Below, piece after piece: positions 40,201 to 46,428 of a DNA stretch of 64,000 bases (its first letter is position 1; every line of letters begins with the position of its first letter). The notes under the pieces were generated by a model that worked only from the letters and a program-made list of their open reading frames with translations, ran no database searches and was not told the origin of the DNA. Both the position numbers and the translations under genes were made by a program. The stretch is taken from positions 3,720,001 to 3,784,000 of the forward strand of contig OW818685.1 of NCBI GenBank assembly GCA_942493245.1, read 5' to 3'. Source of the DNA: DAOPYU01 sp942493245 (GTDB taxonomy: Bacteria > Sumerlaeota > Sumerlaeia > UBA8349).

Positions 40201-42192
40201 AAATCCCCGGAAACTGGTGGTGTCGGGGTCAGACCAGGTTCCGATGGGCTGGAAACCTTCCAGAACGCTTGCATCAGTTCCCGTGTTATTCCAATTCGCC
40301 GTGTTCGACGCGTCAATGTCGCTCATGAGCCTGTAGTACTTGCCGAAACTCTTGTCCGTGTTCTCCTGCATCCAGACCAGGTGGCTGAGTTCGGAAATCT
40401 GGTAGGCGGTGACAGTTGTCAGTCCGTCGCCGGGCGGGGTTGTGGCGGGCGGAGAGGTTTCCTCCTGCTGTACCGTAATTGTGGCCGGACTTCCAGACGC
40501 GCCGGGAGCGGTCACCTTAATGGTACCGGTTCGCTGACCAGCCCCCGTGTAGGCGTCATAGGAACACTGAATGGCCCCGGAATCGGTCCCGCTGGCGCCT
40601 GAGGTGATATGAAGCCAGTCTGCGTCACTGGAAGCGGCCCAGTCCATCTCTCCGATTCCGGAATTCGAGACGTTGAAAGAGGTCATCCCAGCTGTAGACC
40701 CTACATATTGAGTGGCGGGAGAAACACTGAGAATCGGTTGGGTCGGCGCGGATATCTTCGTGAGGTAGTAAACGCCCGGCGTCGCCGGTTCCCCCTCGGC
40801 CGACCAGGCAATGATGGGAGACAGACGGTCGTACTCGATCAGCCACCACTGGTACCCGTTGTAACTGATCGGCCCGCCGATCACCTTGCCTTGTTCCCCA
40901 TCGGCCATCACCGCCAAAGCGGAGGAATCGTACATGGGGTACCGCGCGCGAAGCCCAATACCCGTGTTCGCCACCTGAACGCGATCATTCATCTGAAAGC
41001 GCGCGGAGGTTGGAGCGACGGAGTCGGGAGACAACGGAAACACATTGGGGGGTACCTCTGCCGCCTCCACTGTAGCAGATGCGGACAAGACTGTTGAAGC
41101 GGATGAATCTGCAGGAGCAGAAACACCTTTCACCGATTGCCCACCATTCGTCATCCTGAGAATATATTTTTGATATCCCGGCTTTTCGATCACGATATCG
41201 GCAACTGTACCCGTGGCAAAGTCGAGAAGCCACAAGTACCCCTTGATGTCTGTCATCAGAGTCTGAACGTAATTACCGATGGTCACGGTGACTCTGGCAT
41301 TCGAAAGCGGCGTACCCGTACCGCTGGAAATAACCTGCCGAGGAGCGTCTTTCCACAGAATCTCGTTGCCATTGAGACCATACGGATCTACGTAAAATTT
41401 TTCATTCCCGTTCAAATCAAGCAGTGTGACTTGGAAGTGGAGGTGATAGCCATATCTCGACGTACCGTCTGAGTTCAAGGGACCCGTGTTGCCGGATATG
41501 CCAATAGGAGTGTTGGTATAAACCTTATCTCCCTCTTTCACTTGAATACTGTCAAGGTGTAAATACGATGTACACAGATTTAGACCTTCATGCTTAATCT
41601 TCACATACAATCCATTATCATCAGTCCTGGTTGACCCTATTGGGAGGACGATTCCCTCAGCAGCAGGGTATACAGTTTGTTTTGTCACGCCGTAGTCAAT
41701 GCCAACATGACCATCGTATTGCAAGTAATTCGCTGGGGGAGTACCTGGCCTAGCCCCTACATAGTTTATAGGCCCATCCTTAAAATATGCCTCTCCCGTG
41801 CGGTTGGAATATCCAAGATCGTTATCCCACACCCTCTCACCAATATCGAGATTAAATGCTTGGACTATCTTATTCTTATCGTTTAAGCCAACACTCTTGG
41901 GTTTCAAATTGCCTGGAACACCTGTTGTACCATAAGAATGGTCATAAATAGCGGTCACAGGACACCCCGGCTTTGAACTGCCAGGATTCGAATATGGCGT
42001 TGGGACATAGATGGTTGTGGCATCGTGTATGGGGAAACTGAGACTGCGTTCCTGCATTGGAGTAATTTGCGCTTCGGAGAATGAGGCTATCAGAAGAAAA
42101 ACCATCAGAACACCCATGATCCTCGAAACTGTGTGCCTGGAAGTTCGGGACTTGACATTCAGATCGGTTATCAGCATCGAGTTTTCCTGCAT
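31270..42192 (-). CDS. Giant secreted M23-peptidase/adhesin, 3640 residues
   Basis: ATG at 42192 with AAGGAGA nine bases upstream; signal peptide about 20-42. Domains in order: LytM/M23 zinc peptidase (about 155-265) with the full ligand and catalytic set His162/Asp166 in HVGID, His212 in YLHLD and HLH at 250-252; a regulatory-like beta-sandwich; a bacterial SH3 domain (about 400-480); a BACON domain; three blocks of GLUG repeats (VGGLVGSNSGTITNGYATG type) at DNA 40400-37000; InlB-type repeats (36950-35800); two choice-of-anchor-Q/polymorphic-protein beta-helices (35790-33800); six more InlB-type repeats with DPANGGTVSKTPDQ; a fibronectin III domain; and a C-terminal 360-residue domain shared with the RCC1 protein. 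A cell-wall-cutting domain at the tip of a very long adhesin-like stalk suggests a surface or released protein acting on other cells or on its own wall. No frameshift seen. Confidence 0.9.
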   Translation of the reverse strand: MQENSMLITDLNVKSRTSRHTVSRIMGVLMVFLLIASFSEAQITPMQERSLSFPIHDATTIYVPTPYSNPGSSKPGCPVTAIYDHSYGTTGVPGNLKPKSVGLNDKNKIVQAFNLDIGERVWDNDLGYSNRTGEAYFKDGPINYVGARPGTPPANYLQYDGHVGIDYGVTKQTVYPAAEGIVLPIGSTRTDDNGLYVKIKHEGLNLCTSYLHLDSIQVKEGDKVYTNTPIGISGNTGPLNSDGTSRYGYHLHFQVTLLDLNGNEKFYVDPYGLNGNEILWKDAPRQVISSGTGTPLSNARVTVTIGNYVQTLMTDIKGYLWLLDFATGTVADIVIEKPGYQKYILRMTNGGQSVKGVSAPADSSASTVLSASATVEAAEVPPNVFPLSPDSVAPTSARFQMNDRVQVANTGIGLRARYPMYDSSALAVMADGEQGKVIGGPISYNGYQWWLIEYDRLSPIIAWSAEGEPATPGVYYLTKISAPTQPILSVSPATQYVGSTAGMTSFNVSNSGIGEMDWAASSDADWLHITSGASGTDSGAIQCSYDAYTGAGQRTGTIKVTAPGASGSPATITVQQEETSPPATTPPGDGLTTVTAYQISELSHLVWMQENTDKSFGKYYRLMSDIDASNTANWNNTGTDASVLEGFQPIGTWSDPDTTSFRGFFDGNEHKITGLTIHRSGTDYVGLFGCVGTSGVVLNLRLKGGSVAGRSYVGGLAGLNRGSINTCYTTGAVTGLSSVGGLVGCGGLYGYDNNGVIMNSYATGVVTGYSSVGGLVGFNSECGTISTCYATGAVTGLNFVGGLVGRNNLYCSITNGYATGAVMGIGYVGGLVGSNGHSSITNGYATGAVTGLSYVGGLVGSNGYGMITNGYAIGAVTGLSYVGGLVGDHYEGIITNGYWDIQSTGQTTSAGGSAKTTAEMQQQATFSGWDFSTVWDIVEGQSYSFLRFSPPPFHLGVTVKGPGAVALWPTSGSYAAGTRVTLTATPADADTVFLEWTGAVENSLSASTAITIDIHRSVTAHFRRNYEIRTLAELQAIAKGDLDGYYTLTNDIDASDTANWNDSGTDTSVQEGFLPIGTGSSMFTGVFEGGGHKITGLTVNRRSTSYMGLFGCVGIGGWVRNLGLENGAVAGNSYAGGLVGSNSGTITNGYATGMVTGFDSVGGLVGKNDGTITNGYAAGTVADNAEGSFVGGLVGSNSNSGTITNGYATGMVTGFDSVGGLVGKNDGTITNGYAAGTVADNAAVSYVGGLVGSNSGTITNGYWDIQSTGQTTSAGGSAKTTAEMQQQATFSGWDFSTVWDIVEGQSYPFLRFSPPPFHLGVTVKGPGAVALWPTSGSYAAGTRVTLTPTPADPNTVFAGWTGTVENSLSASTAITMDSHKNVMAHFRRCYEIRTLAELQAIAKGDLDGYYTLTNDIDASDTANWNDSGTDTSVQEGFLPIGTSSSMFTGVFEGGGHKITGLTVNRRSTSYMGLFGCTRLNAVVQNVCLEGGMVTGPNSVGGLVGYNINSMVMNCYTTGAVVGNYDVGGLVGHNMGTITNSYVSGPVSGASQVGGLVGTNSGTIMNGYAIGPVNGWSGVQGIGGIGGLVGGNDGTITNCYTTGAVTGNSAYHTYSVGGLVGINAYYGTITNGYAAGTVTSSGDEVGGLVGYNFYGTITNCYATGTVMGYNNVGGLVGYKYQGAITNCYWDTQSTSQTSSYGGTGKTTAEMQQQETFQPGGGFGPNDWDFATIWDITADINTGYPYLLSCGVLAPQHMLIYAAGNGGLIIGTTPQTVSQGTSGSAVTAAPGPGYHFVRWSDGVQANPRTDTNVTADLSVTALFATDTASQYTLTYTAGACGSITGTTPQTVSQGDNGSVVTAVPVGGYHFVNWSDGSTFNPRCDTNIQANLSVTANFATNPWCAVIFLTDGTPGAILTGSTMQMVDYGANSQPVTAVDPTGYHFVGWTQDGVPYSSNNTCLVSNVTQDVTLTANFEAFPMYTIELTADPVNAGALTKTPDQDGYLEGTKVTLNAVAAEGFSFRGWVDNATTMSQNASYPYTVTGTDKTFTAKFKALSMAQYMVSAVAEPTNSGTVSKVPDQVTYSVGDEVTLSAVAVDGWAFVAWMDGATTLSTSASYEYTVTAANKTLIAKFSALPRSIYRVKFDVAAGGDGSSWAKAFRTLQGAVDAASSASRGDVWVAAGTYFGTGDQVVNIPANVQVYGGFSGTETVLSDRDPVAHQTVIDGQQNRRVVENAGLLDGFIVLNGNSASCGGIFNSGTVANCTVAGNFAEFSAGGIYNSGIVTNCKVIDNTVNDGDGGGISNDWGTVINCTVTGNFADYGDGISNYGTVTNCIVWRNGDSDILGTPALVTYSCFSEASGANHNLRANPRFVSTEGDNSLQWDLRLQADSPCIDAGDVTPQNLPATDLAGNPRPGGNGLVDMGAYESLDAWTPGGPVPPIVLYVSPQGNGSTGQDWTSAFQTITSATQAVQTGDDLYEIRVATGTYREGHEIILPGRASLIGGWSGNVSNSGERDVTAYKTVIDGEHAYRCITNYSLLDGLWIQNGLGTYGSGGGIFNFGTVTNCTVTGNSVSVNESGSLSGGGIYNGWGTVTNSTVMKNSANGEYSSGGGIENYSGTVINCTVTGNSANGEHSSGGGISTDFGTVSNCTVTSNSANKNGGGIYNYGTVINSTVTGNSSNQDGGGIFNGTGSVTSCTVTNCIVWRNGDSDVLSPPDLVTYSCFGESTNVNHNLNTDPRFISIIGPDPLAWDLRLQADSPCIDTGTSEAQNLPATDLLGNPRPLGKGVDIGAYEFKDSLFMLNVVADPANGGTVSKAPDQADYVAGAQVTLTAIAADGYTFRGWLDGSTTVTSPYTMPAENKTLTAKFKVLPPDHYTVTMVVDPAASGTVSKTPDQATYTNGAQVTLNAVEADGYTFDGWFDGATKVSPDASYVYTVAGANKTFTAKFTQVAAYTLAVTADPANKGAVAKAPDQASYTEGAVVTLTATPATDCQFDGWYDGATLLSTASPYAYTMPAANKALTAKFGVKPPNEFTVTVVADPANGGTVSKTPDQATYTNGAQVTLNAVADAAYTFAGWYDGATQVSPNASYAYTVAGANKTFTAKFTAKTQYNLTVMADPSTGGTVSKTPDQATYLEGAVVTLAATPMATYEFVGWYDGDTQLSTAASYAYTMPAANKSLTAKFQLAGLPAPANLTASGNTFRVLLNWSPVTDAASYLVERTAVGTTLTLSWAVSAAAALGGSGTDAFADDTASPAVPYSYTVKAVDAQGKAGLASVPATATVTAEVFAAANYKVTCKGYTLVRDVSNNLTFTGAVSGTIKITLLKKMPSNAVDNPTKGIYYLTNSGQVPTLTITGDVKTLAFDVPVYSLEASGLVKSVSAKSVKFLKAREFVSVLITATKLSDLGLYARTFIETAGSSSVPMTIKVTGAVVEEVGSSGATAQPVKLLNVASKVYKDASGVSRRSLGAVGSLPKVVAEITGVPAPESEASPSSIRGSVLKSVTVSGGPIVADEMVGLIDKVAVSGGNIRCGVIQSGKDLVLLQATAKNFNGVLVGGAVGTAGKLGKMTVQAKNNIKKIYGQTGVSGYFYAGFNESFQQGGIGTLQTKTGVVEGAAFLNPALVTKLQVLPKTVRHPIVINPEV
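37765..39513 (-). repeat. Direct 657-bp repeats (period 1092 bp) inside the giant gene
   Basis: 37765-38421 and 38857-39513 are near identical, offset by exactly 1092 bases (364 codons). Identity is nearly perfect at both ends but drops in a patch of about 150 bases (about 38030-38150 against 39120-39240). The period is a whole number of codons, so copy-number change keeps the frame. Confidence 0.85.
38431..38775 (-). repeat. Tandem 171-bp GLUG repeat
   Basis: Two in-frame units of 171 bases (57 codons) that encode VGGLVGKNDGTITNGYAAGT and the following SNSGTITNGYATG segment. Identity between the units is close to complete, so the duplication is recent. Confidence 0.75.
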
Positions 42193-42305
42193 TTCTGGGT
42201 CTCCTTGTGCCGGTCAGGAAGCGGTTTTCATTATTTCGAGAATCGGTTTGAGAGGTCTCATCTCTCCTTACGATACATTCATCCACCGGGGAATGACGCA
42301 ACAAT

Positions 42306-42450
42306 GCGCCACCCTTCCCGACAACCGCCTCGTATCGAATCGCTTCCTTTTTCGGGTCTGCGCGCTCAATCTCCCCGCCGCTCCCCCCCCCAACCTCGGG
42401 CGGCGCCCGGAGATCTCATTCATTTATGATCGATTTACTACCAGATACGG
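42306..42450. repeat. Inverted-repeat copy of the region upstream of the 54409 gene
   Basis: On the minus strand this stretch matches 54117-54262 on the plus strand at roughly 75-80 percent by eye, with long common runs such as CCCCGCCGCTCC and GGCGCCCGGAGA. In both places it lies 110-290 bases before the start of an exported-protein gene and in the same orientation to that gene, so it may be a shared promoter or leader. The rest of 42193-42733 contains the repeat at 42516-42606 and no supported gene. Confidence 0.55.
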
Positions 42451-42515
42451 ATGGTCCTCACAAGTTAAAAGTTCATTTTCCCCGAAGTCTGAATCTTGAT
42501 TTTCTCGCCAGAGTG

Positions 42516-42606
42516 CGGAAATTAATATGCATCGTAACTGGATTAAAATCAGATTACTCCGTTACCTAAGAACCGGGAATATTCCGTGTCTTCGGACAAG
42601 ATCGTC
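42516..42606 (+). repeat. Imperfect direct repeat, right flank of the secreted-protein block
   Basis: Second copy of the repeat at 21630-21721. It begins with the same 12 bases GCGGAAATTAAT and ends with ATTCCGTGTCTTCGGA. Confidence 0.5.
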
Positions 42607-42733
42607 GCTATTGTGGGACAAAGACGGGCCGGGCCTTGGAGAATTATCGGATCGAAGTCCTGCAATTCAATTTTTCTCACCTATGAAGTTTCCCCCTCTT
42701 CCGTTCAAGGGCCAACTCCCCCCAAAAAAATGA

Positions 42734-42766
42734 ATTCCACCAGACCAAGTGAGAGTCTGGTGGAAT
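42734..42766 (-). terminator. Terminator of the ardC gene
   Basis: Perfect 12-base stem ATTCCACCAGAC/GTCTGGTGGAAT with a 9-base loop and, on the minus strand, a T7 run. Confidence 0.85.
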
Positions 42767-42868
42767 GGAGTATTCGTTTATGGAATGTGCGAAATCCCGG
42801 GTAGGATATGATTCCATCCCCTACCTCCGGGTGTGAGCGGTGAGGTCGTAAAAAGAGAGGGCACACCC

Positions 42869-43747
42869 TCATGCCTCTTCGGCCGCTGCTTCGGTGGCCT
42901 TCGCGCCGGTGATGTAATCCACCGCTTTCTGGGCCAGGGAGGCGGCGGAGACCAGGAGGCTGGGGGATTGCTTGAGGGTCTTGAGCCAGCCCTGCAGGTA
43001 GGCGGTGGAGTTGGGCAGGATCGGCTGCTCGATGCCGCACCGGGCGCACAGGAAGACGGCGCCGAGTTCGGCCACCAGTTCCTCCTTGCCGTAGTCTTCA
43101 CTCCCGAACGCGTTGCGCGCCATCACACCCGGCCGGTTCAGGCGCGTGGCGTGGCCGGTCGAATGAACCAGTTCGTGAAACAACGTCGAGTGGTACTCCT
43201 CGCTGTCTTCAAACCGCTCGATGGGGGGAATCAGGACCCGGTCCTTGCCGGGCGAGTAACAGGGCTGGTCCCCCTGGTGCAGGATCGACGGAGGATTCGG
43301 CATCCCCGCCACGATCCCTTCCGCCTCCTCAATCGGCGTGTTGGGACGCGTCTCCGGGAGTGGCAGCGGAAGCAGGTCGCACCCCTCGGTCTGTTCGACA
43401 TTGAACACGTGGTAGTACCGGAGGAAACTGTACCAACTCTTCCGCTCGGTTTCCTCCGACTCCTCTTCCTTCTTCACCTGCTTGGCGAAGACAATCGGAG
43501 TCCCGTGCTCGCCCTTCTTCACGTGTCCCCCCAGGTCCTTCACCTGTTTGAAGGTCACCCACCGGGGATCGGTGAAGTCGTTCAGGGAGAGCAGAATGGT
43601 GTTGATGCCCGTGTAGCGGCGGTTGGTGGCGCCGTTGCGGGCCACGCCCCATTTCCGGGTAAACCACGTTTTCCTCCACGGGATCGTCCCCGCCTCCATC
43701 AGGCGGATGATTTCCTGCAGGCATTTCTCGACGGCTGCGTTGCTCAT
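42869..43747 (-). CDS. ardC: ArdC-like antirestriction protein (ssDNA-binding plus zincin)
   Basis: 292 residues. The N-terminal part (about 1-125) has the ArdC ssDNA-binding signature (IPWRKTW, YTGINTILL, W.TFKQ..LGGHVKKGE). The C-terminal part is a metallopeptidase-like domain with HELVH at 191-195, then STGHATRLNR and a third ligand in EELVAELGA (Glu222-227). Family members on conjugative plasmids and phages protect incoming DNA from host type I and II restriction. Common partner of primase-helicase regions in integrative plasmids, as here. A ribosome binding site (GGAGG) and a strong terminator delimit it as a single-gene unit. Confidence 0.9.
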   Translation of the reverse strand: MSNAAVEKCLQEIIRLMEAGTIPWRKTWFTRKWGVARNGATNRRYTGINTILLSLNDFTDPRWVTFKQVKDLGGHVKKGEHGTPIVFAKQVKKEEESEETERKSWYSFLRYYHVFNVEQTEGCDLLPLPLPETRPNTPIEEAEGIVAGMPNPPSILHQGDQPCYSPGKDRVLIPPIERFEDSEEYHSTLFHELVHSTGHATRLNRPGVMARNAFGSEDYGKEELVAELGAVFLCARCGIEQPILPNSTAYLQGWLKTLKQSPSLLVSAASLAQKAVDYITGAKATEAAAEEA

Positions 43748-43792
43748 GATATACCTCCATATTCGGAGTTCTCAGGAGACCCGCTCAGGCGG

Positions 43793-43834
43793 ATCAAAAA
43801 AAATCCCGCGAAGCGCTTTCAAACGCCTCGCGGG
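43793..43834 (-). terminator. Terminator downstream of the 43861-44792 gene group
   Basis: CCCGCGAAGCG pairs with CGCCTCGCGGG (one mismatch); on the minus strand a T8 run follows. The adjacent sequence up to the ardC start resembles that at 44793-44885. Confidence 0.85.
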
Positions 43835-43860
43835 TCGGGTGGGGAAATGGGGTTGAGAAT

Positions 43861-44100
43861 TCAGGAGAGCGCGGTGTTGAAAAACTCGTCAAGCAGGCTA
43901 GTCGCCTGTCTTTCGTCCTCCAACATCTCGGCGCCCTCGATCGCGTCAATCAGGGGCCAGGCTTCCGCACCTTCGAAGAACCAGTTCTCCTCGTCCGTCC
44001 AGACGCTGACTTCATCCTCGGAGTGGATGCGGTAACAGTACCTCCCGATCCGATCCGGGTTGCCCAGTTCACTCATTTCGATGTCCTCGTCGTGAATCAT
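43861..44100 (-). CDS. Small acidic protein, unknown
   Basis: 79 residues beginning MIHDEDIEMSELGNPD, strongly acidic, with W and Y clusters (VSVWTDEENWFFEG). No family recognised. It overlaps the previous gene by 4 bases and is the last gene of a four-gene unit closed by the terminator at 43793. Small acidic phage proteins are often DNA mimics or inhibitors, but nothing here proves that. Confidence 0.6.
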   Translation of the reverse strand: MIHDEDIEMSELGNPDRIGRYCYRIHSEDEVSVWTDEENWFFEGAEAWPLIDAIEGAEMLEDERQATSLLDEFFNTALS

Positions 44101-44375
44101 GCTACTTCTCCTTTCAGTTGCCGTTTGAGTGTCGCGATGATCATATTCTGCTGCCTGATGTCTTCCTCAGCGGCCTCGTACCAGGTTTTCCATCGGTCCC
44201 GATCCACTTCCAGACCGCGATTGAGATGGCTCAGGCCGTCCACCGCCACTTTGTAGTTCTGGGCGTAGAGCGCCAGACATCCCAGAACCTCCGCCTGCTT
44301 GACCGGCGGGGCCTTGAGAAAGAATTCGAGTTGCTGGCGGAGAAACGGGTCACTGATGAAGGGGTAAGGTTTCAT
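44097..44375 (-). CDS. Small helical protein, unknown
   Basis: 92 residues beginning MKPYPFISDPFLRQQLEFFL, predicted all-helical, with a C-terminal coiled-coil-like stretch (AAEEDIRQQNMIIATLKRQL). GGAGG precedes the ATG. It overlaps both neighbours (ATGA with the next gene, 26 bases with the previous). Confidence 0.6.
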   Translation of the reverse strand: MKPYPFISDPFLRQQLEFFLKAPPVKQAEVLGCLALYAQNYKVAVDGLSHLNRGLEVDRDRWKTWYEAAEEDIRQQNMIIATLKRQLKGEVA

Positions 44376-44559
44376 GGAGCGCCTCCTGGATCCATTCGAT
44401 TTGTCTGGGCGTCCACCGCTCAGGTGTCCGCAAGGCCCGGCGCACGTGGTCCAATTCGCGGGCTTCGATTTTGTCCTGTCTCCAGACGGCTTCCCATCTG
44501 CGTTCTGTCAACCAGATGGAGACGGCCCGATGCTCGTCCGGGGTGAGTTTCATTGTCAT
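44350..44559 (-). CDS. Small basic helical protein, unknown
   Basis: 69 residues, MTMKLTPDEHRAVSIWLTER onward, tryptophan-rich and helical. AAAGGAG stands upstream. It overlaps its upstream neighbour by 4 bases (ATGA). No family recognised. Confidence 0.55.
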   Translation of the reverse strand: MTMKLTPDEHRAVSIWLTERRWEAVWRQDKIEARELDHVRRALRTPERWTPRQIEWIQEALHETLPLHQ

Positions 44560-44792
44560 GCTGCGGGTCTCCTTTCACACAATCTCGCAAAATACCGGGG
44601 CGCCTTGACGTCCTCGGGCTTCCACACCGGGTTCTGGTTCAATCTGCGGACGATTTCCTGCGCTTCACCGCCTGGGATTCCCACCAGCCACAGGTGACTT
44701 TCCCGGTCATAGACGGTCTCGTCCATTTCCAGAACAAACCCACAGGACTTGTAGGTGCGATGGACCTTCACCACATAGAAGTTCGATCTCAT
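44556..44792 (-). CDS. Small protein, unknown
   Basis: 78 residues from the ATG at 44792 (MRSNFYVVKVHRTYKSCGFV), chosen because GGAGG precedes it; an ATG 15 bases earlier has no such site. Begins beta-rich, then a helix with EAQEIVRRLNQNP. First gene of the four-gene unit; its upstream region resembles that of ardC. Confidence 0.6.
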   Translation of the reverse strand: MRSNFYVVKVHRTYKSCGFVLEMDETVYDRESHLWLVGIPGGEAQEIVRRLNQNPVWKPEDVKAPRYFARLCERRPAA

Positions 44793-44839
44793 TGCGTGTG
44801 CCTCCATATTCGAAGAGATGTTTTCCAGCCCATGGCCGG

Positions 44840-44884
44840 ATCAAAAAGAAAGCCCGTGAAGCGGTCTGGGCCGCCTCACGGGCT
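44840..44884 (-). terminator. Terminator of the 44984-46695 gene group
   Basis: AGCCCGTGAAGCGG pairs with CCGCCTCACGGGCT (one mismatch) and is followed on the minus strand by CTTTCTTTTT. A 16-codon frame (44907-44957, MNNSLPDYWEWQMMKK) with GGAG upstream lies just before it; I do not call it a gene. Confidence 0.85.
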
Positions 44885-44983
44885 TGAGGGCAAAAGTGGG
44901 GGGTGGCTATTTTTTCATCATCTGCCATTCCCAGTAGTCGGGAAGGGAATTGTTCATATCGGGAACTCCATCAGGTACATGGG

Positions 44984-45310
44984 TCAATCCTCCATTTTGA
45001 ATTTGTCGCGGGCCTCTTCGGCCTTTTTCTTCAGGAAACTGAAGTGCTGCGCCAGGTTGTTGTAGCGGCGCCAGCGGTCCAGATCGTCTGCCGGTGGAAG
45101 CCGCGTTCCTTCTCCGTCATACACCTTGTCCTTCCCGTGGATGTGGTAGAGGTGGTCGAGCCTGTCCGGGGGAAGGTCAAGCCGGAGAATGCCCAATACA
45201 AGGTTTACCAGACGCCAGGATTCCCATTGGGCTTTCGCGTGGAAGGTGACAATCGGGACGCTTCTTCCTTCCCGGTCACGCGCAACCAGTTTGTGTGGCT
45301 TGTTTCGCAT
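44984..45310 (-). CDS. Small protein, unknown
   Basis: 108 residues starting MRNKPHKLVARDREGRSVPI; a beta-rich front and a C-terminal helical, charged half (FSFLKKKAEEARDKFKMED). GAAAGGA precedes the ATG, which lies three bases after the 32-residue ORF upstream. Last gene of a six-gene unit. Confidence 0.6.
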   Translation of the reverse strand: MRNKPHKLVARDREGRSVPIVTFHAKAQWESWRLVNLVLGILRLDLPPDRLDHLYHIHGKDKVYDGEGTRLPPADDLDRWRRYNNLAQHFSFLKKKAEEARDKFKMED

Positions 45311-45313
45311 GGC

Positions 45314-45412
45314 TCAATCCTTTCTCTCCCGCCAGAGGTCGTCCAGCAGGAGAGCGAGTAGGTCTTCATCCTCGACCAGGTCGAGGTCGGCGTAGAGTTC
45401 GTCAAGGGTCAT
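45314..45412 (-). CDS. Very small acidic protein
   Basis: 32 residues, MTLDELYADLDLVEDEDLLA then LLLDDLWRERKD, extremely acidic. It starts inside the previous stop (ATGA at 45409-45412) and ends 3 bases before the next start, so tight coupling supports translation. No family recognised. Confidence 0.5.
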   Translation of the reverse strand: MTLDELYADLDLVEDEDLLALLLDDLWRERKD

Positions 45413-45774
45413 GAGATGTACTCCATCGCCGCCTTACGCGCCAGTTCCACTCGGCGACGGGCAGGCATATGAGGATGGTCGCGCCGAAATCGGGCGTAGT
45501 AGTGACAGGCGGATTCCCGGAAAAGATCCCAAACATGGGAAACGGATTCCGGAGTGCCGAAGAGAGGCCGGTAAACCAGGACATAATACCGGACTTCATC
45601 AACGAAAACGTCAGATCCTGTCTTTTGCCAGATCACCAGACGCGGGTCCCCGCCTTTCTGCTGGCGAATCGAGACTTCGAATCTCCCGGTGTGGCGCAGG
45701 GTTTCCACTATCGGACCGATAGACTGTTCAAAGACAGTCGCGGCCCCGTAATTGTCCGCTTTGAGTAGAATCAT
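45409..45774 (-). CDS. Hypothetical protein
   Basis: 121 residues from the ATG at 45774 (GGAGG upstream), starting MILLKADNYGAATVFEQSIG. An alternating beta pattern (FEVSIRQQ, PRLVIWQK, VRYYVLVYRP) and a helical C-terminus with RRRVELARKAAMEYIS. Translationally coupled by ATGA overlaps on both sides. No family recognised. Confidence 0.6.
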   Translation of the reverse strand: MILLKADNYGAATVFEQSIGPIVETLRHTGRFEVSIRQQKGGDPRLVIWQKTGSDVFVDEVRYYVLVYRPLFGTPESVSHVWDLFRESACHYYARFRRDHPHMPARRRVELARKAAMEYIS

Positions 45775-46004
45775 TTCAGTTCCTCCAGAAGGGAGCCAAA
45801 ATCCTCCCTGTCTTCTCCAGATGCAACCCACGTGCGATCCACCACGTCCCAATCCTCTGGAGTTCGCCCGTCCGGGCTGTCCCATTCGACGATGTGCGTG
45901 TGCCCGGTAGGAGTCCAGGCCAACGCCCGAAACACGCCACGCCTCCAGATCGGGCCGTGCGTGACGTGTTTGGGATGGCGCTTCGAGTTCACGATCATGG
46001 CCAT
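45771..46004 (-). CDS. Hypothetical protein
   Basis: 77 residues starting MAMIVNSKRHPKHVTHGPIW, beta-rich with several tryptophans, ending in an acidic helix. It is separated by 6 bases from the preceding gene and overlaps the next by 4. No family recognised. Confidence 0.6.
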   Translation of the reverse strand: MAMIVNSKRHPKHVTHGPIWRRGVFRALAWTPTGHTHIVEWDSPDGRTPEDWDVVDRTWVASGEDREDFGSLLEELK

Positions 46005-46010
46005 TTCCTT

Positions 46011-46355
46011 TCAATACCGCCGGGAAAATGTGCCCGGGCCGATCACGCCAAACACAGCCCGGAAGTTTTCGTACTTGAATATCCCCCGAAAGTCGGGGCG
46101 ACTCTGGGCGTGGGAGAAGTCAACGACACGGCCCTTCCAGTCGATGACGGCCCCCCATACTGCGATGCCACACGTCGGACAATAGACATACGCCGACGAG
46201 TGGTCGGGGAAAGCATCCCCGTAATGAGAACAGTTCCCGTGCCTGTCCTCCTCGTACCCGCAGTTCGGGCACCCGTCCTCGCGGTGCTGTGCCCAATCCT
46301 TCTGATTGGCCATCCGGCGCATTTGGGCGTTGTGTCGGTGCAGACTCTTTCTCAT
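46011..46355 (-). CDS. Small zinc-ribbon protein, unknown
   Basis: 114 residues from the ATG at 46355 (AAAGGAG upstream; a longer frame has no support), starting MRKSLHRHNAQMRRMANQKD. Two CxxC pairs (GCPNCGYEED and YCPTCGIAVW) about 33 residues apart suggest a zinc ribbon. The C-terminal part is beta-rich. Role unknown; zinc ribbons of this size are frequent in phage early regions. Confidence 0.6.
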   Translation of the reverse strand: MRKSLHRHNAQMRRMANQKDWAQHREDGCPNCGYEEDRHGNCSHYGDAFPDHSSAYVYCPTCGIAVWGAVIDWKGRVVDFSHAQSRPDFRGIFKYENFRAVFGVIGPGTFSRRY

Positions 46356-46428
46356 GGTCTTTCTCCTTTCGGTCTCATCAGTGGGCGCCAAACGCCCAGA
46401 CGCGCCCGTGCCGGCACGCGTTTCGACC

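Noticed and set aside
37000..40400. Dense direct repeats that could suggest a CRISPR or satellite array
   Set aside because: They are GLUG coding repeats of the giant protein and are in frame throughout.
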